Assembly: GCA_023228645.1 (NCBI GenBank)
Contig: JALOAT010000035.1
Span: 1 to 42,082 of the forward strand
Source: Gammaproteobacteria bacterium
GTDB taxonomy: Bacteria; Pseudomonadota; Gammaproteobacteria; Thiohalomonadales; Thiohalomonadaceae
Length of the DNA stretch: 42,082 nt
Direction of reading: 5' to 3'
The translations under genes and the position numbers were made by a program. Positions 25,332 through 31,938 of this stretch are shown piece by piece (the stretch's first letter is position 1; each line of letters starts with the position of its first letter). The notes under the pieces are model-generated. The model ran no database searches. It worked only from the letters and a program-made list of their open reading frames with translations, and was not told the origin of the DNA.

Positions 25332-26017
25332 GCGATGTGTCGCCCGCCCTCAGGAACGACGATTTGGAGCAGCAACTGGTGGCCTATCTGGCCGCCCACC
25401 AGGACTTCTTCGTGCGTCACGAACACCTGCTGCCCTTCCTGACCGTGCCCCATCCGGGCACCGGCCAGGCCGTGTCGCTGCTGGAGCGCCAGGTGGGCCT
25501 GCTGCGGGAACAGAAGCTCGAACTCAAGCACAAGCTCCAGCACCTCGCCCAGGTGGCGCGCAGCAACGAAGACCTGCTCGAGCGCATGCAGGCGCTGGTG
25601 CTCGCACTCATCGATGCACCCTCCGCCGAGGCGGTGCTGGAGGCGGTTGAGGCCGCTATGCGCCGTGATTTCCAGGCCGATGCGGTGATGATCTGGACCT
25701 TCCAGCCGGGCCTGCCGCGCGCCGTGCCCGCCGATCATCCCGAACTGGACGGGCTGCGCAGCATCGTCGACAACCGCCTGCCCGTGTGCGGACAACTGCG
25801 CGCCGATCAGGCGGGCGTGCTGTTCGGTGACACCGCCCCGGCCACTGCATCCGGCGCCTTCGTGCCCCTGTGTGACGGCGACGAAGCCCCGTGCCTGGGC
25901 CTGCTCGCCGTCGGCAGCGCCGACCCCAAGCGTTTTCACGCGGAAATGGGCACGGTTTTCCTGCGCCACCTGGCCGCGGTGACCGCGCGCCTGCTGCGCG
26001 CCAGGGCGGTGCCGTGA
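25328..26017 (+). CDS. DUF484 family protein
   Basis: The product has 229 residues. The N-terminal part (DDLEQQLVAYLAAHQDFFVRHEHLLPFLTVPH) is the DUF484 opening, followed by a coiled coil at about 50-95 (LLERQVGLLREQKLELKHKLQHL) and a GAF-like domain to the end. It starts at ATG 25328 overlapping the dapF stop and ends in a GTGA overlap with xerC. Its function is unknown, but it is nearly always encoded between dapF and xerC in Gammaproteobacteria. Confidence 0.93.
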   Translation: MSDVSPALRNDDLEQQLVAYLAAHQDFFVRHEHLLPFLTVPHPGTGQAVSLLERQVGLLREQKLELKHKLQHLAQVARSNEDLLERMQALVLALIDAPSAEAVLEAVEAAMRRDFQADAVMIWTFQPGLPRAVPADHPELDGLRSIVDNRLPVCGQLRADQAGVLFGDTAPATASGAFVPLCDGDEAPCLGLLAVGSADPKRFHAEMGTVFLRHLAAVTARLLRARAVP

Positions 26018-26910
26018 GCGACGCGACGCAACGCGTCGAACATTTTCTCACCCACCTGCGCCTGGAACGGCGCCTGTCACCCCACACCCTCGCCGCCTAC
26101 CGCCGCGACCTGGCCGTGTTCGTCGCCTTCTGCGAGGAGCAGCAGGTCACGCTGACCCGGGTGGATTCCGCCGTGGTACGCGCCTTCGTGGCCAAGCGCC
26201 ACCGCACCGGCCTGTCCGGCGCCAGCCTGCAACGCGGCTTGTCCACGCTGCGCACCTTTTTCAATTTCCTGTTGCGAGAGGGCCTGGTTCAGTACAACCC
26301 CGCCAACGACATCCCCGCGCCACGCTCGCCGCGCAAGCTGCCCAATGCCTTGAGCGTCGATGAGGCCGCCGCGCTGCTGAACGGCACGGCGGAAACGCCC
26401 GAGGCGATCTGCGATCAGGCCATGGCCGAGCTGATGTATTCCTCGGGTCTGCGCCTTGCGGAACTGGTGGGGCTGGACCTCGGCGACGTGGATGGGGACG
26501 ACGGCACCGTGCGCGTGCTGGGCAAGGGCGCCAAATCCCGCGTGGTGCCGGTCGGGCGCCTGGCGTTGGAGGCCCTGGCGCGCTGGCATGGTGTGCGCGC
26601 GCAGCTCGCCCGGCCCGACGAGAATGCGCTGTTCGTGGGTGCGCGCGGCGCGCGCATCGGCCCGCGTGCGGTGCAGACGCGTCTGGCCGCCCTGGCGCGT
26701 CGGCGTGACCTGCCGAGCCACCTGCACCCCCACCGGCTGCGCCACTCCTTCGCCACCCACCTGCTGGAATCCAGCGGCGATCTGCGCGCTGTGCAGGAAC
26801 TGCTCGGCCACGCCGACATCGCCACTACCCAGATCTACACGCATCTGGACTTTCAGCACCTGGCCAAGGTCTACGACCAGGCCCACCCGCGGGCCAAGCG
26901 CCGCCGCTGA
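26014..26910 (+). CDS. xerC: Tyrosine recombinase XerC
   Basis: The product has 298 residues with a GTG start at 26014 overlapping the preceding TGA. The N-terminal SAM-like DNA-binding domain spans about 1-100 (TQRVEHFLTHLRLERRLSPHTLAAYRRDL). The catalytic domain has R147 (SSGLRLAE), K171 (GKGAKSR), H240 and R243 (HPHRLRH), H266 (LLGHADI) and the nucleophile Y275 (TQIYTHL). All six residues are present. With XerD it resolves chromosome dimers at dif. The context (dapF-DUF484-xerC) identifies it as XerC rather than an integrase. Confidence 0.97.
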   Translation: MSDATQRVEHFLTHLRLERRLSPHTLAAYRRDLAVFVAFCEEQQVTLTRVDSAVVRAFVAKRHRTGLSGASLQRGLSTLRTFFNFLLREGLVQYNPANDIPAPRSPRKLPNALSVDEAAALLNGTAETPEAICDQAMAELMYSSGLRLAELVGLDLGDVDGDDGTVRVLGKGAKSRVVPVGRLALEALARWHGVRAQLARPDENALFVGARGARIGPRAVQTRLAALARRRDLPSHLHPHRLRHSFATHLLESSGDLRAVQELLGHADIATTQIYTHLDFQHLAKVYDQAHPRAKRRR

Positions 26911-27022
26911 ACCGGGTATTTCCCGAAATGCTGCCGGATCCCCGGGCCGGGTGCCGAACCGTGCACGGCCCAAGGCGCGGCATTATGGCATCATGTCCGC
27001 CCGACGACTCGGAATCGACACC

Positions 27023-27436
27023 ATGCGCCTCATCACCCTGCTTCCTCTGTTGCTGGCCGCCGGCCTGGCACCGGCCAGCGGCCACGCCGCCAGCGCCTCC
27101 AATGGCAGCAACCCGGGTTACGTGGCCCTCGAGCCTCTCGTGGTGAACCTCGCCGAGGGGCGCCGCATGCGCTTCATGCAGGTGAAGATGCAGCTCATGG
27201 CCAAGGACCCGAAGGTGCAGGAGGCCATCGAACTGCACATGCCCGCCGTGCGCGACCGCCTCATCATGCTGTTCGCCCACCAGGACGCCACTACCCTGCG
27301 CAGCCCCGAAGGCCGCGAAGCCCTGCGCCAGGAGGCCCTGCTTGCTGTGCAGACAGTGGTGAGCGAGGTGACCGTGAGCACCAGCCTGCTCCCGGCCGTC
27401 GAAGGGCTGTATTTCACGGATTTTGTGATTCAGTAA
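27023..27436 (+). CDS. FliL-like protein with signal peptide
   Basis: The product has 137 residues from ATG 27023; an in-frame ATG at 26993 is possible. The N terminus MRLITLLPLLLAAGLAPASGHAA looks like a cleavable signal, unlike the uncleaved anchor of flagellar FliL. The rest matches the FliL domain: YVALEPLVVNLAEGRRMRFMQVKMQLMAK, VRDRLIMLFAHQDATTLRSPEGREALRQEALLAVQ, and the ending VEGLYFTDFVIQ. No flagellar gene is nearby. It may be a periplasmic stomatin/FliL-type accessory protein. The function outside the flagellum is unknown. Confidence 0.88.
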   Translation: MRLITLLPLLLAAGLAPASGHAASASNGSNPGYVALEPLVVNLAEGRRMRFMQVKMQLMAKDPKVQEAIELHMPAVRDRLIMLFAHQDATTLRSPEGREALRQEALLAVQTVVSEVTVSTSLLPAVEGLYFTDFVIQ

Positions 27437-27514
27437 GGCCGACAATCGCTGGATGCAGTCTGGTGAACAGCCCGAGTGATCACGTCGTGCCGCCTTAGGA
27501 GCCAAATTCGAGTC

Positions 27515-27549
27515 AAAAAAAGAAGGGATGCCGCTTTGACATCCCTTCT
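27515..27549 (-). terminator. Rho-independent terminator of the 27570-28586 lipoprotein gene
   Basis: Read leftward: AGAAGGGATG (27549-27540), a 9-base loop, CATCCCTTCT (27530-27521), then a run of T (27520-27515). The stem is a perfect 10 bp. It starts 20 bases after the stop codon at 27570. Confidence 0.95.
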
Positions 27550-27569
27550 GAAGCCGCGGGGCAGCTGTT

Positions 27570-28586
27570 TTACCAGCTCACTGGTTCTGAATCTTCGTAA
27601 ACACCGTCGCCATCGAGATCGCTGTAAGCCACATACATGCCCTGACTGGCAGTTATTTTGATCGTTCCGTTCGCACCGGAGACGATCATTTCTCCTTCAA
27701 GCGGGTATCCATACGTTGTGACGAAGGTTCGCGTAGTGTCGAACACAATCATTCCATTGCTGTCCGTTGTGGAAATGGAAAAATCCTCGGTCGCATAGTC
27801 TAGGAAATTGTCCCCGTCAAACTCGGCCCTGAGATCGAAACGGCTCAGCAAAACTTGGTCACTCCCGGATTCCAATAGCAGGGTGTCTCCGTATATCCGG
27901 GCAGTCTCCTTATCACTCGCTGCATCATAGGCGGACGCCATCGTGAAGCCGCCGTTTATTCCGATACGAGGGCCGGAGTAGAGCGGTGTCGCCGAAAAAT
28001 TCAAGGCGCCGAGGGCCAATGTCAGGCTCGAACTTGCGTAAGGGTCGCTTGGGTCTCCAGAAGCGCCGAGCACCCTTAGCGAAAGTTTGCCATTGAAAAC
28101 GGCATTACCATCGTCGCAATTGTTGAAGGTGACTACGGCGGAATCGCCCGTCGACAATCGTCCTTCGGCGGCATACGTGACCGTACCGGAGAAATCGCCT
28201 CCGTAGTCGCAAGGGAATGTCCCCGACTCTGTCGCACGGATCATCGAACGGCTGGCACTCTTCCTGACAAGGCCGTCCATCATTCGTGCATAGTCAGCAA
28301 GTTTCTGCGGCAGATTTTGCGGACGGCTGGCCGATCTGGTGCTTAGCGTCGGAATCGGGACATCATCTACGATGGATGTTTGATTAAATGCCGTTTTTGC
28401 ATCCGCAGTTGATGTGAGGGTTGCCGGCTCCAGTCTTCCAGTGAATACCTCCACGGCACGAACTTCGCCCGCACGGGTGATTTCGTCCTTTGGGGCCTCG
28501 CCACCGCCGCCCCCACCACCACAGCCCCCGAGCAGAACAATCGTGCTTAGGCCGGTCGCGACTAAAAGGGTTTGCTTACAACGCAT
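27570..28586 (-). CDS. Lipoprotein, hypothetical
   Basis: The product has 338 residues from ATG 28586, set by AGGGAGAG upstream. The signal ends L-L-G-G-C22, followed by seven glycines. The body is Ser/Thr/Asp-rich and probably beta-rich. It has FPCDYGGDFSGTVTYAAEGRLSTGDSAVVTFNNCDDG with a likely Cys pair, repeated strand-turn segments, and a C-terminal DLDGDGVYED that looks like a calcium-binding D-x-D-x-D-G loop. I do not recognise the family. It is monocistronic with its own terminator (27515-27549) and an upstream CRP site (28704-28725). Its GC content is visibly lower than that of the housekeeping genes to the left. It reads divergently from the sulfur operon. Confidence 0.85.
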   Translation of the reverse strand: MRCKQTLLVATGLSTIVLLGGCGGGGGGGEAPKDEITRAGEVRAVEVFTGRLEPATLTSTADAKTAFNQTSIVDDVPIPTLSTRSASRPQNLPQKLADYARMMDGLVRKSASRSMIRATESGTFPCDYGGDFSGTVTYAAEGRLSTGDSAVVTFNNCDDGNAVFNGKLSLRVLGASGDPSDPYASSSLTLALGALNFSATPLYSGPRIGINGGFTMASAYDAASDKETARIYGDTLLLESGSDQVLLSRFDLRAEFDGDNFLDYATEDFSISTTDSNGMIVFDTTRTFVTTYGYPLEGEMIVSGANGTIKITASQGMYVAYSDLDGDGVYEDSEPVSW

Positions 28587-28658
28587 GATTCTCTCCCTGA
28601 GTTTTGTTAAATGCTCCGAGGTCGGGGCGTGGTGTCCATGCGCCTCGGCGCGTGTTGA

Positions 28659-28664
28659 ATGATA
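28659..28664 (-). promoter_or_regulatory. -10 box (TATCAT) of the lipoprotein promoter
   Basis: TATCAT is read leftward at 28664-28659, with a start point predicted near 28652. The CRP site centre is then about 62 bases upstream, a class I position. The -35 region (about 28681-28687) is poor, as expected for an activator-dependent promoter. Confidence 0.5.
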
Positions 28665-28703
28665 CGTTGGCGGACATAGGCTAAGTACCGATTGGGATGC
28701 GCG

Positions 28704-28725
28704 AAATGTGATCGCCGTCACATTG
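28704..28725 (-). promoter_or_regulatory. CRP/Vfr binding site
   Basis: A perfect TGTGA-N6-TCACA (28707-28722) is flanked by AA and TT as in the full 22-bp CRP consensus. It is 118 bases before the lipoprotein ATG (28586). The class I cyclase in this window would supply cAMP. It lies about 235 bases from the sigma54 promoter on the other side. Confidence 0.75.
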
Positions 28726-28848
28726 TGTCCGTGCGACGTGACCGAGCTGACGTACCAGCCCGCTGTGCGCCAGTGCGCCTAACCAAGAATCCAAGCCGGT
28801 TTTCCACTGCTGATCGGCGCATCTGCGCCATATCGTCGCTGTGGCGTT

Positions 28849-28867
28849 CGATTGCAAGATGCAATCG
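28849..28867 (+). promoter_or_regulatory. Enhancer-like palindrome 1 (UAS1)
   Basis: CGATTGCA AGA TGCAATCG is a perfect 8-bp inverted repeat with a 3-base spacer. It is centred about 103 bases before the -24 GG of the sigma54 promoter. It has the expected form of a site for a Fis-type HTH activator such as the response regulator at 38193-39590. Confidence 0.65.
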
Positions 28868-28888
28868 GTAGCCCCCCAGAACCTCATT

Positions 28889-28907
28889 CGATTGCATCCT
28901 GCATTCG
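28889..28907 (+). promoter_or_regulatory. Enhancer-like palindrome 2 (UAS2)
   Basis: CGATTGCA TCC TGCATTCG is the same palindrome with one mismatch between the arms. It is exactly 40 bases from UAS1 centre to centre, about four helical turns, so both sites face the same side of the DNA. Confidence 0.65.
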
Positions 28908-28928
28908 TCCGATCCTAGGCATTTTCCC

Positions 28929-28941
28929 TAACCAATTGAAA
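28929..28941 (-). promoter_or_regulatory. IHF-like site between enhancers and promoter
   Basis: Read leftward, TTTCAATTGGTTA differs from the IHF consensus WATCAANNNNTTR at one position and lies in the most AT-rich part of this gap. IHF bending between enhancer and promoter is common for sigma54 systems. Confidence 0.4.
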
Positions 28942-28959
28942 TCACGGGCGCTCCCGATG

Positions 28960-28976
28960 TGGCACGCGCCCTGCTT
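28960..28976 (+). promoter_or_regulatory. Sigma54 (-24/-12) promoter of the sulfur/electron-conduit operon
   Basis: TGGCACGCGCCCTGCTT has GG at 28961-28962 and GC at 28973-28974 with exactly 10 bases between. It matches TGGCACG-N4-TTGCT with a single mismatch. The start point should be near 28986, which rules out a start codon at 28959 for the first gene and supports GTG 29013. The sigma54-type response regulator is encoded at the far end of the same block. Confidence 0.85.
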
Positions 28977-29012
28977 TATGTCTCGCGCAGAGTGAACAGC
29001 GGGGAGCGCAAC

Positions 29013-29339
29013 GTGGGATTGCTTTGGTGGCGTTGGACAAACGTGCCGCAAACCCCCGTCGCAAGCGGGCCACGGTTCGTTGACCTCGCTGGTGCGACGG
29101 TCACGGTCGAACGCACGCTGGATTGCATGGGCGCCGCCTGTCCGCGTCCCCAGCTGCTCACCATGAAAGTGCTGGACCAGTTGCAGGAAGGCCAAGTGAT
29201 CGAGGTGCTGTCGGACAACCCTGCCACGGTCGAGACGCTGCCCGCGCTGATGTTCGTGGTGTGCGGCACGCATCTGGGCACAGTGAAGGAGGCGGACCAC
29301 TGGCGCGTCTATCTGCAAAAGGGACTTGCGACCGACTGA
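29013..29339 (+). CDS. TusA-like sulfur carrier protein
   Basis: The product has 108 residues from GTG 29013, which follows GGGGAG and lies downstream of the sigma54 promoter. The first ~35 residues are an atypical extension, so the true start could be later. From about residue 37, RTLDCMGAACPRPQLLTMKVLDQLQEGQVIEVLSDNP is the TusA fold with the CPxP motif holding the persulfide cysteine. SirA/TusA proteins pass sulfane sulfur between rhodanese, DsrE-type proteins and acceptors. It is encoded just before a YeeE/YedE transporter, a pairing often seen for thiosulfate or sulfane uptake. Confidence 0.9.
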   Translation: MGLLWWRWTNVPQTPVASGPRFVDLAGATVTVERTLDCMGAACPRPQLLTMKVLDQLQEGQVIEVLSDNPATVETLPALMFVVCGTHLGTVKEADHWRVYLQKGLATD

Positions 29340-29392
29340 CCGGTCGCCCGCCAACCCGCGGCCGGCAAACGAACAACCAGCAAAGGACCGAT

Positions 29393-30847
29393 ATGAGCAA
29401 AGAACACGTACTGCAAGCCAAACCGATGGGGCTCGCCGGGCTCGCCCAGGGCAACGTCAAGGCGGTAAGCGTCATCATCGCCGTGGTGGTGCTCGGCTCC
29501 GTTGGCGCGCTCAGCGTGGACACGCGCTTCGTCTACCTGCTTGTCTACGCGTGGTTCGGAATCATCTACGGACTGCTGTTGCAATACGGGCGCTTTTGCA
29601 TGGCCTCCGCCGTGCGTGATCTGTTTGCCGTGGGTGTACCGCGCATGGCGGTCGGGATGCTCATCGCCGTCTGCCTGTTTTCGCTCACCGCGGCCACGGT
29701 GCAGGCCACGGGGTTCAGTACCTTCGGGCCGCATCCGCTGGGCTGGCACGTGATCGTCGGCGGCCTGATTTTTGGTTTCGGCATGGTATTCACGGGCGGC
29801 TGCGCATCGGGCTCGCTGTACAAGGCCGGCGAGGGCAACGTGGGGTCGATGCTCGTCGTCTTCGCCATCTCCTTCTCCCAGGCGATCATCGTTGCAGCCG
29901 GCGGCTGGCTCGATGCACTGGTTCCCGCGGGTTGGACGGCATCGGCGGCTGCCAAAGATATGCCTGCCGAACTGTCGGTTACGCAGGGCTGGTTCGACCA
30001 GTTCACCGCCGGCTACATCTGGGACCTCAAGGGCAGCACTGTGGCTGCGGATCTGGGCATGGACGGCACGGTCGCGGGCGCCTTCCTTGCCAATGCGCTG
30101 CTGTCGGCCATCGTGCCTTCACTGGTGCTGCTGGTGTTGCTTTACCGCCGTTACTTCCGTCGCAGCTACCTGCGGCGCGAACACATCGCCACGCCGACCT
30201 TGCGCAGTGACCTGCATGGCATGTGGGCCATGGTCACTTCCTCGAAGAGCACTGCGCTCGCGGGTGCAGGTCTGGGAATTTTCGCCGGCATGCAAATGTG
30301 GATCACCGGCGCACTGCGCGAGCACTACGGGATTTTCAATTTCGGCGAACTGCTGTCCGCCATGGGTTACGAAAACGGTCTCTCACTGCAGGGCACGGTG
30401 TTCGACCCGGGCTACTGGTACATCACCACCCAAGAGGCCCAGTGGGGCGGCTGGATCCTCAACCAGCTGGGCGTGAACAACATGGACAACATCTTTTTCG
30501 GCCTGGACAACGGCTTGCCCAATCCGCTGCTCAACGCGCCTGGCTTCATGTCCATCGGAATCATCCTGGGTGCCGCAGTGATGGCCCACATGCGTCGTGA
30601 ATTCAAATGGAAGCTGCCGAGCCTCGAAACCGCGATGTTCGCTTTGATAGGCGGCACCTTGATGGGTATCGGCGCCCGCATCGGCATGGGCTGCAACATC
30701 GGCGCGTTCTTCGCCACCGTCACAAACGGCGACCTGAGCGGTTGGGTGTTCCTGGCGGGCATGGTCGGCGGCGGCTGGCTGGGTGTGAAGGTTTTCAATA
30801 CCTGGCTTGAATGGCGTGCCTCGCGCAGCGGCGAATTCGATCTCTGA
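29393..30847 (+). CDS. YeeE/YedE family membrane transporter for sulfur compounds
   Basis: The product has 484 residues from ATG 29393 with AAAGGA upstream. Ten or more membrane helices are visible. The family is represented by the thiosulfate transporter TsuA. Its conserved cysteine motifs are present: YGRFCM (C69), TGGCASG (C137) and GMGCNIG (C434), which hand the sulfur compound through the membrane by hydrogen-bonding thiols. It is longer than typical TsuA because of a loop and basic segment around residues 180-290 (LYRRYFRRSYLRRE). It is flanked by two TusA-like carriers, as if imported sulfur is passed directly to a protein persulfide. The imported compound (thiosulfate or another sulfur oxyanion) cannot be read from sequence. 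Confidence 0.93.
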   Translation: MSKEHVLQAKPMGLAGLAQGNVKAVSVIIAVVVLGSVGALSVDTRFVYLLVYAWFGIIYGLLLQYGRFCMASAVRDLFAVGVPRMAVGMLIAVCLFSLTAATVQATGFSTFGPHPLGWHVIVGGLIFGFGMVFTGGCASGSLYKAGEGNVGSMLVVFAISFSQAIIVAAGGWLDALVPAGWTASAAAKDMPAELSVTQGWFDQFTAGYIWDLKGSTVAADLGMDGTVAGAFLANALLSAIVPSLVLLVLLYRRYFRRSYLRREHIATPTLRSDLHGMWAMVTSSKSTALAGAGLGIFAGMQMWITGALREHYGIFNFGELLSAMGYENGLSLQGTVFDPGYWYITTQEAQWGGWILNQLGVNNMDNIFFGLDNGLPNPLLNAPGFMSIGIILGAAVMAHMRREFKWKLPSLETAMFALIGGTLMGIGARIGMGCNIGAFFATVTNGDLSGWVFLAGMVGGGWLGVKVFNTWLEWRASRSGEFDL

Positions 30848-30870
30848 CTGGTTCTGAAAAGGAGCGGGAA

Positions 30871-31122
30871 ATGGCAGTGAAATTCGAGCAAACAGGTGAC
30901 GGCGCCTACTCGCTGGACGTCAGGGGGTACAGCTGCCCGCATCCGCAAATGTATACAAAAAAGGCCTTGCAGAAGATGGCTTCGGGAGACGTGTTGACCC
31001 TGCTCTTCGACAACCCATCGTCCGGCGAATCGATCATCGCCATGTGCGATACCGACGGCAACGAACTGTTCGAGCGTAAGGAAAGCGGCGGATCGTTCAC
31101 ATGGCTCATCCGCAAGGTCTGA
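30871..31122 (+). CDS. Second TusA-like sulfur carrier
   Basis: The product has 83 residues with AAAGGAG upstream. DVRGYSCPHPQMYTKKALQKMASGDVLTLLFDNPSSGESI follows the TusA pattern with CPHP at the active cysteine. A second Cys occurs in AMCDTDGNELF. It is 23 bases after the transporter stop, and the following DsrE-like gene begins four bases after its stop. It is distinct from the first TusA copy in sequence, so the two probably have different partners. Confidence 0.9.
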   Translation: MAVKFEQTGDGAYSLDVRGYSCPHPQMYTKKALQKMASGDVLTLLFDNPSSGESIIAMCDTDGNELFERKESGGSFTWLIRKV

Positions 31123-31126
31123 TGCC

Positions 31127-31432
31127 ATGAACCTTGGCGTGGTGATCACCGAACAGTTGCACATCGCCGATGCCTGCCGATCGATGGAGGCGGCAGCGAA
31201 GCGCGGCTGGAACTTGCGTTGCTTTCTGACCGACAGCGGGGTGCATGCGCTGCAGGAACCGGCCATTCAAAAGCTGGCCGCAGAGGCCAAGACCTGGTTG
31301 GCGGTGTGCGAGTTGAGCATCGAACGCTACGGCGTCGAGGTGCCGCAAAACGTCGCCGATCAGGTGGTGGTGGGTGGCCAGTATCAGGATGCGGAACTGG
31401 CGCACTTATCCGATCGCGTCGTGGTGTTTTGA
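31127..31432 (+). CDS. Small DsrE-like protein
   Basis: The product has 101 residues. It has an alternating alpha/beta pattern: LGVVITEQLHIADACRSMEAAAKRGWNLRCFLTDSGVHAL, then TWLAVCELSIERYGV and ending LSDRVVVF. Three cysteines (17, 32, 61) are present. This looks like the DsrE/TusD fold, whose members carry sulfur on a Cys near the middle. Assignment is by pattern, not by a signature motif. It is encoded between TusA-like and another DsrE-like gene. Confidence 0.7.
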   Translation: MNLGVVITEQLHIADACRSMEAAAKRGWNLRCFLTDSGVHALQEPAIQKLAAEAKTWLAVCELSIERYGVEVPQNVADQVVVGGQYQDAELAHLSDRVVVF

Positions 31433-31441
31433 GGAGGTCTT

Positions 31442-31693
31442 GTGCAAAAGCAGATTCTTGTCGTGGCCATGGTGAAACGCACCGAGGCATTGCGCATGGC
31501 CGCGGGCCTGACGCTGCTCGACGATGCGGTCAATGTGGCCGTATGCGGCCAACTCGGACCCGAGGCGGAAGAACATCTCGAAGCACTCGACTTCGCCGAC
31601 GTCCCCGTGGAACACCTGACGGTCGATACCGCGGCGGGGATGTCCGCGCTGGCTAGTCGAATCGCCACGGCAGATGCGGTGTACCTGATATGA
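31442..31693 (+). CDS. Small DsrE/TusC-like protein
   Basis: The product has 83 residues with a GTG start at 31442 after GAGGAGG. QILVVAMVKRTEALRMAAGLTLLDDAVNVAVCGQLG resembles the N-terminal half of DsrE-fold proteins (beta-helix-beta with a mid-chain Cys). The second half is short and ends ADAVYLI. It overlaps the next gene by ATGA. The precise family is uncertain. Confidence 0.6.
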   Translation: MQKQILVVAMVKRTEALRMAAGLTLLDDAVNVAVCGQLGPEAEEHLEALDFADVPVEHLTVDTAAGMSALASRIATADAVYLI

Positions 31694-31890
31694 CCAAAAA
31701 AACCATTGTCCTGATTTCCAGCACTATCGATACCTCTGCTGACGGCTTCCTATCACGACTCTCCAAGTCGCTTGTCACGGCAGGTTGCCAGGTCGAACGC
31801 ACGGCGGCCTCTGATGCGGAGCGTATTTTGGATCTTCTTGAAAGTGGTGCAGTGCCCGTGTTCTTGGGCGGAATGACTGATCGCATGTGA
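31690..31890 (+). CDS. Very small protein, possibly DsrE-fold-like
   Basis: The product has 66 residues. Its ATG overlaps the preceding TGA (ATGA), which supports translation. IVLISSTIDTSADGFLSRLSKSLVTAGCQVERTAAS begins like a beta-alpha-beta unit, with one Cys in the position seen in its neighbours. With 31127 and 31442 it could form a TusBCD/DsrEFH-like hetero-oligomer, which is inference from size, order and coupling. It ends 48 bases before the rhodanese gene. A small hairpin follows (31889-31906). Confidence 0.55.
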   Translation: MTKKTIVLISSTIDTSADGFLSRLSKSLVTAGCQVERTAASDAERILDLLESGAVPVFLGGMTDRM

Positions 31891-31938
31891 GGCGAAGCAC
31901 CGCCTCGTGGTCCGAACCAGACGTACAGGAGTGGAAAC

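Noticed and set aside
28959..29012. Upstream GTG start (28959) for the first TusA-like gene
   Set aside because: It lies inside the sigma54 -24/-12 element, upstream of the expected transcription start, and has a poor ribosome binding site.
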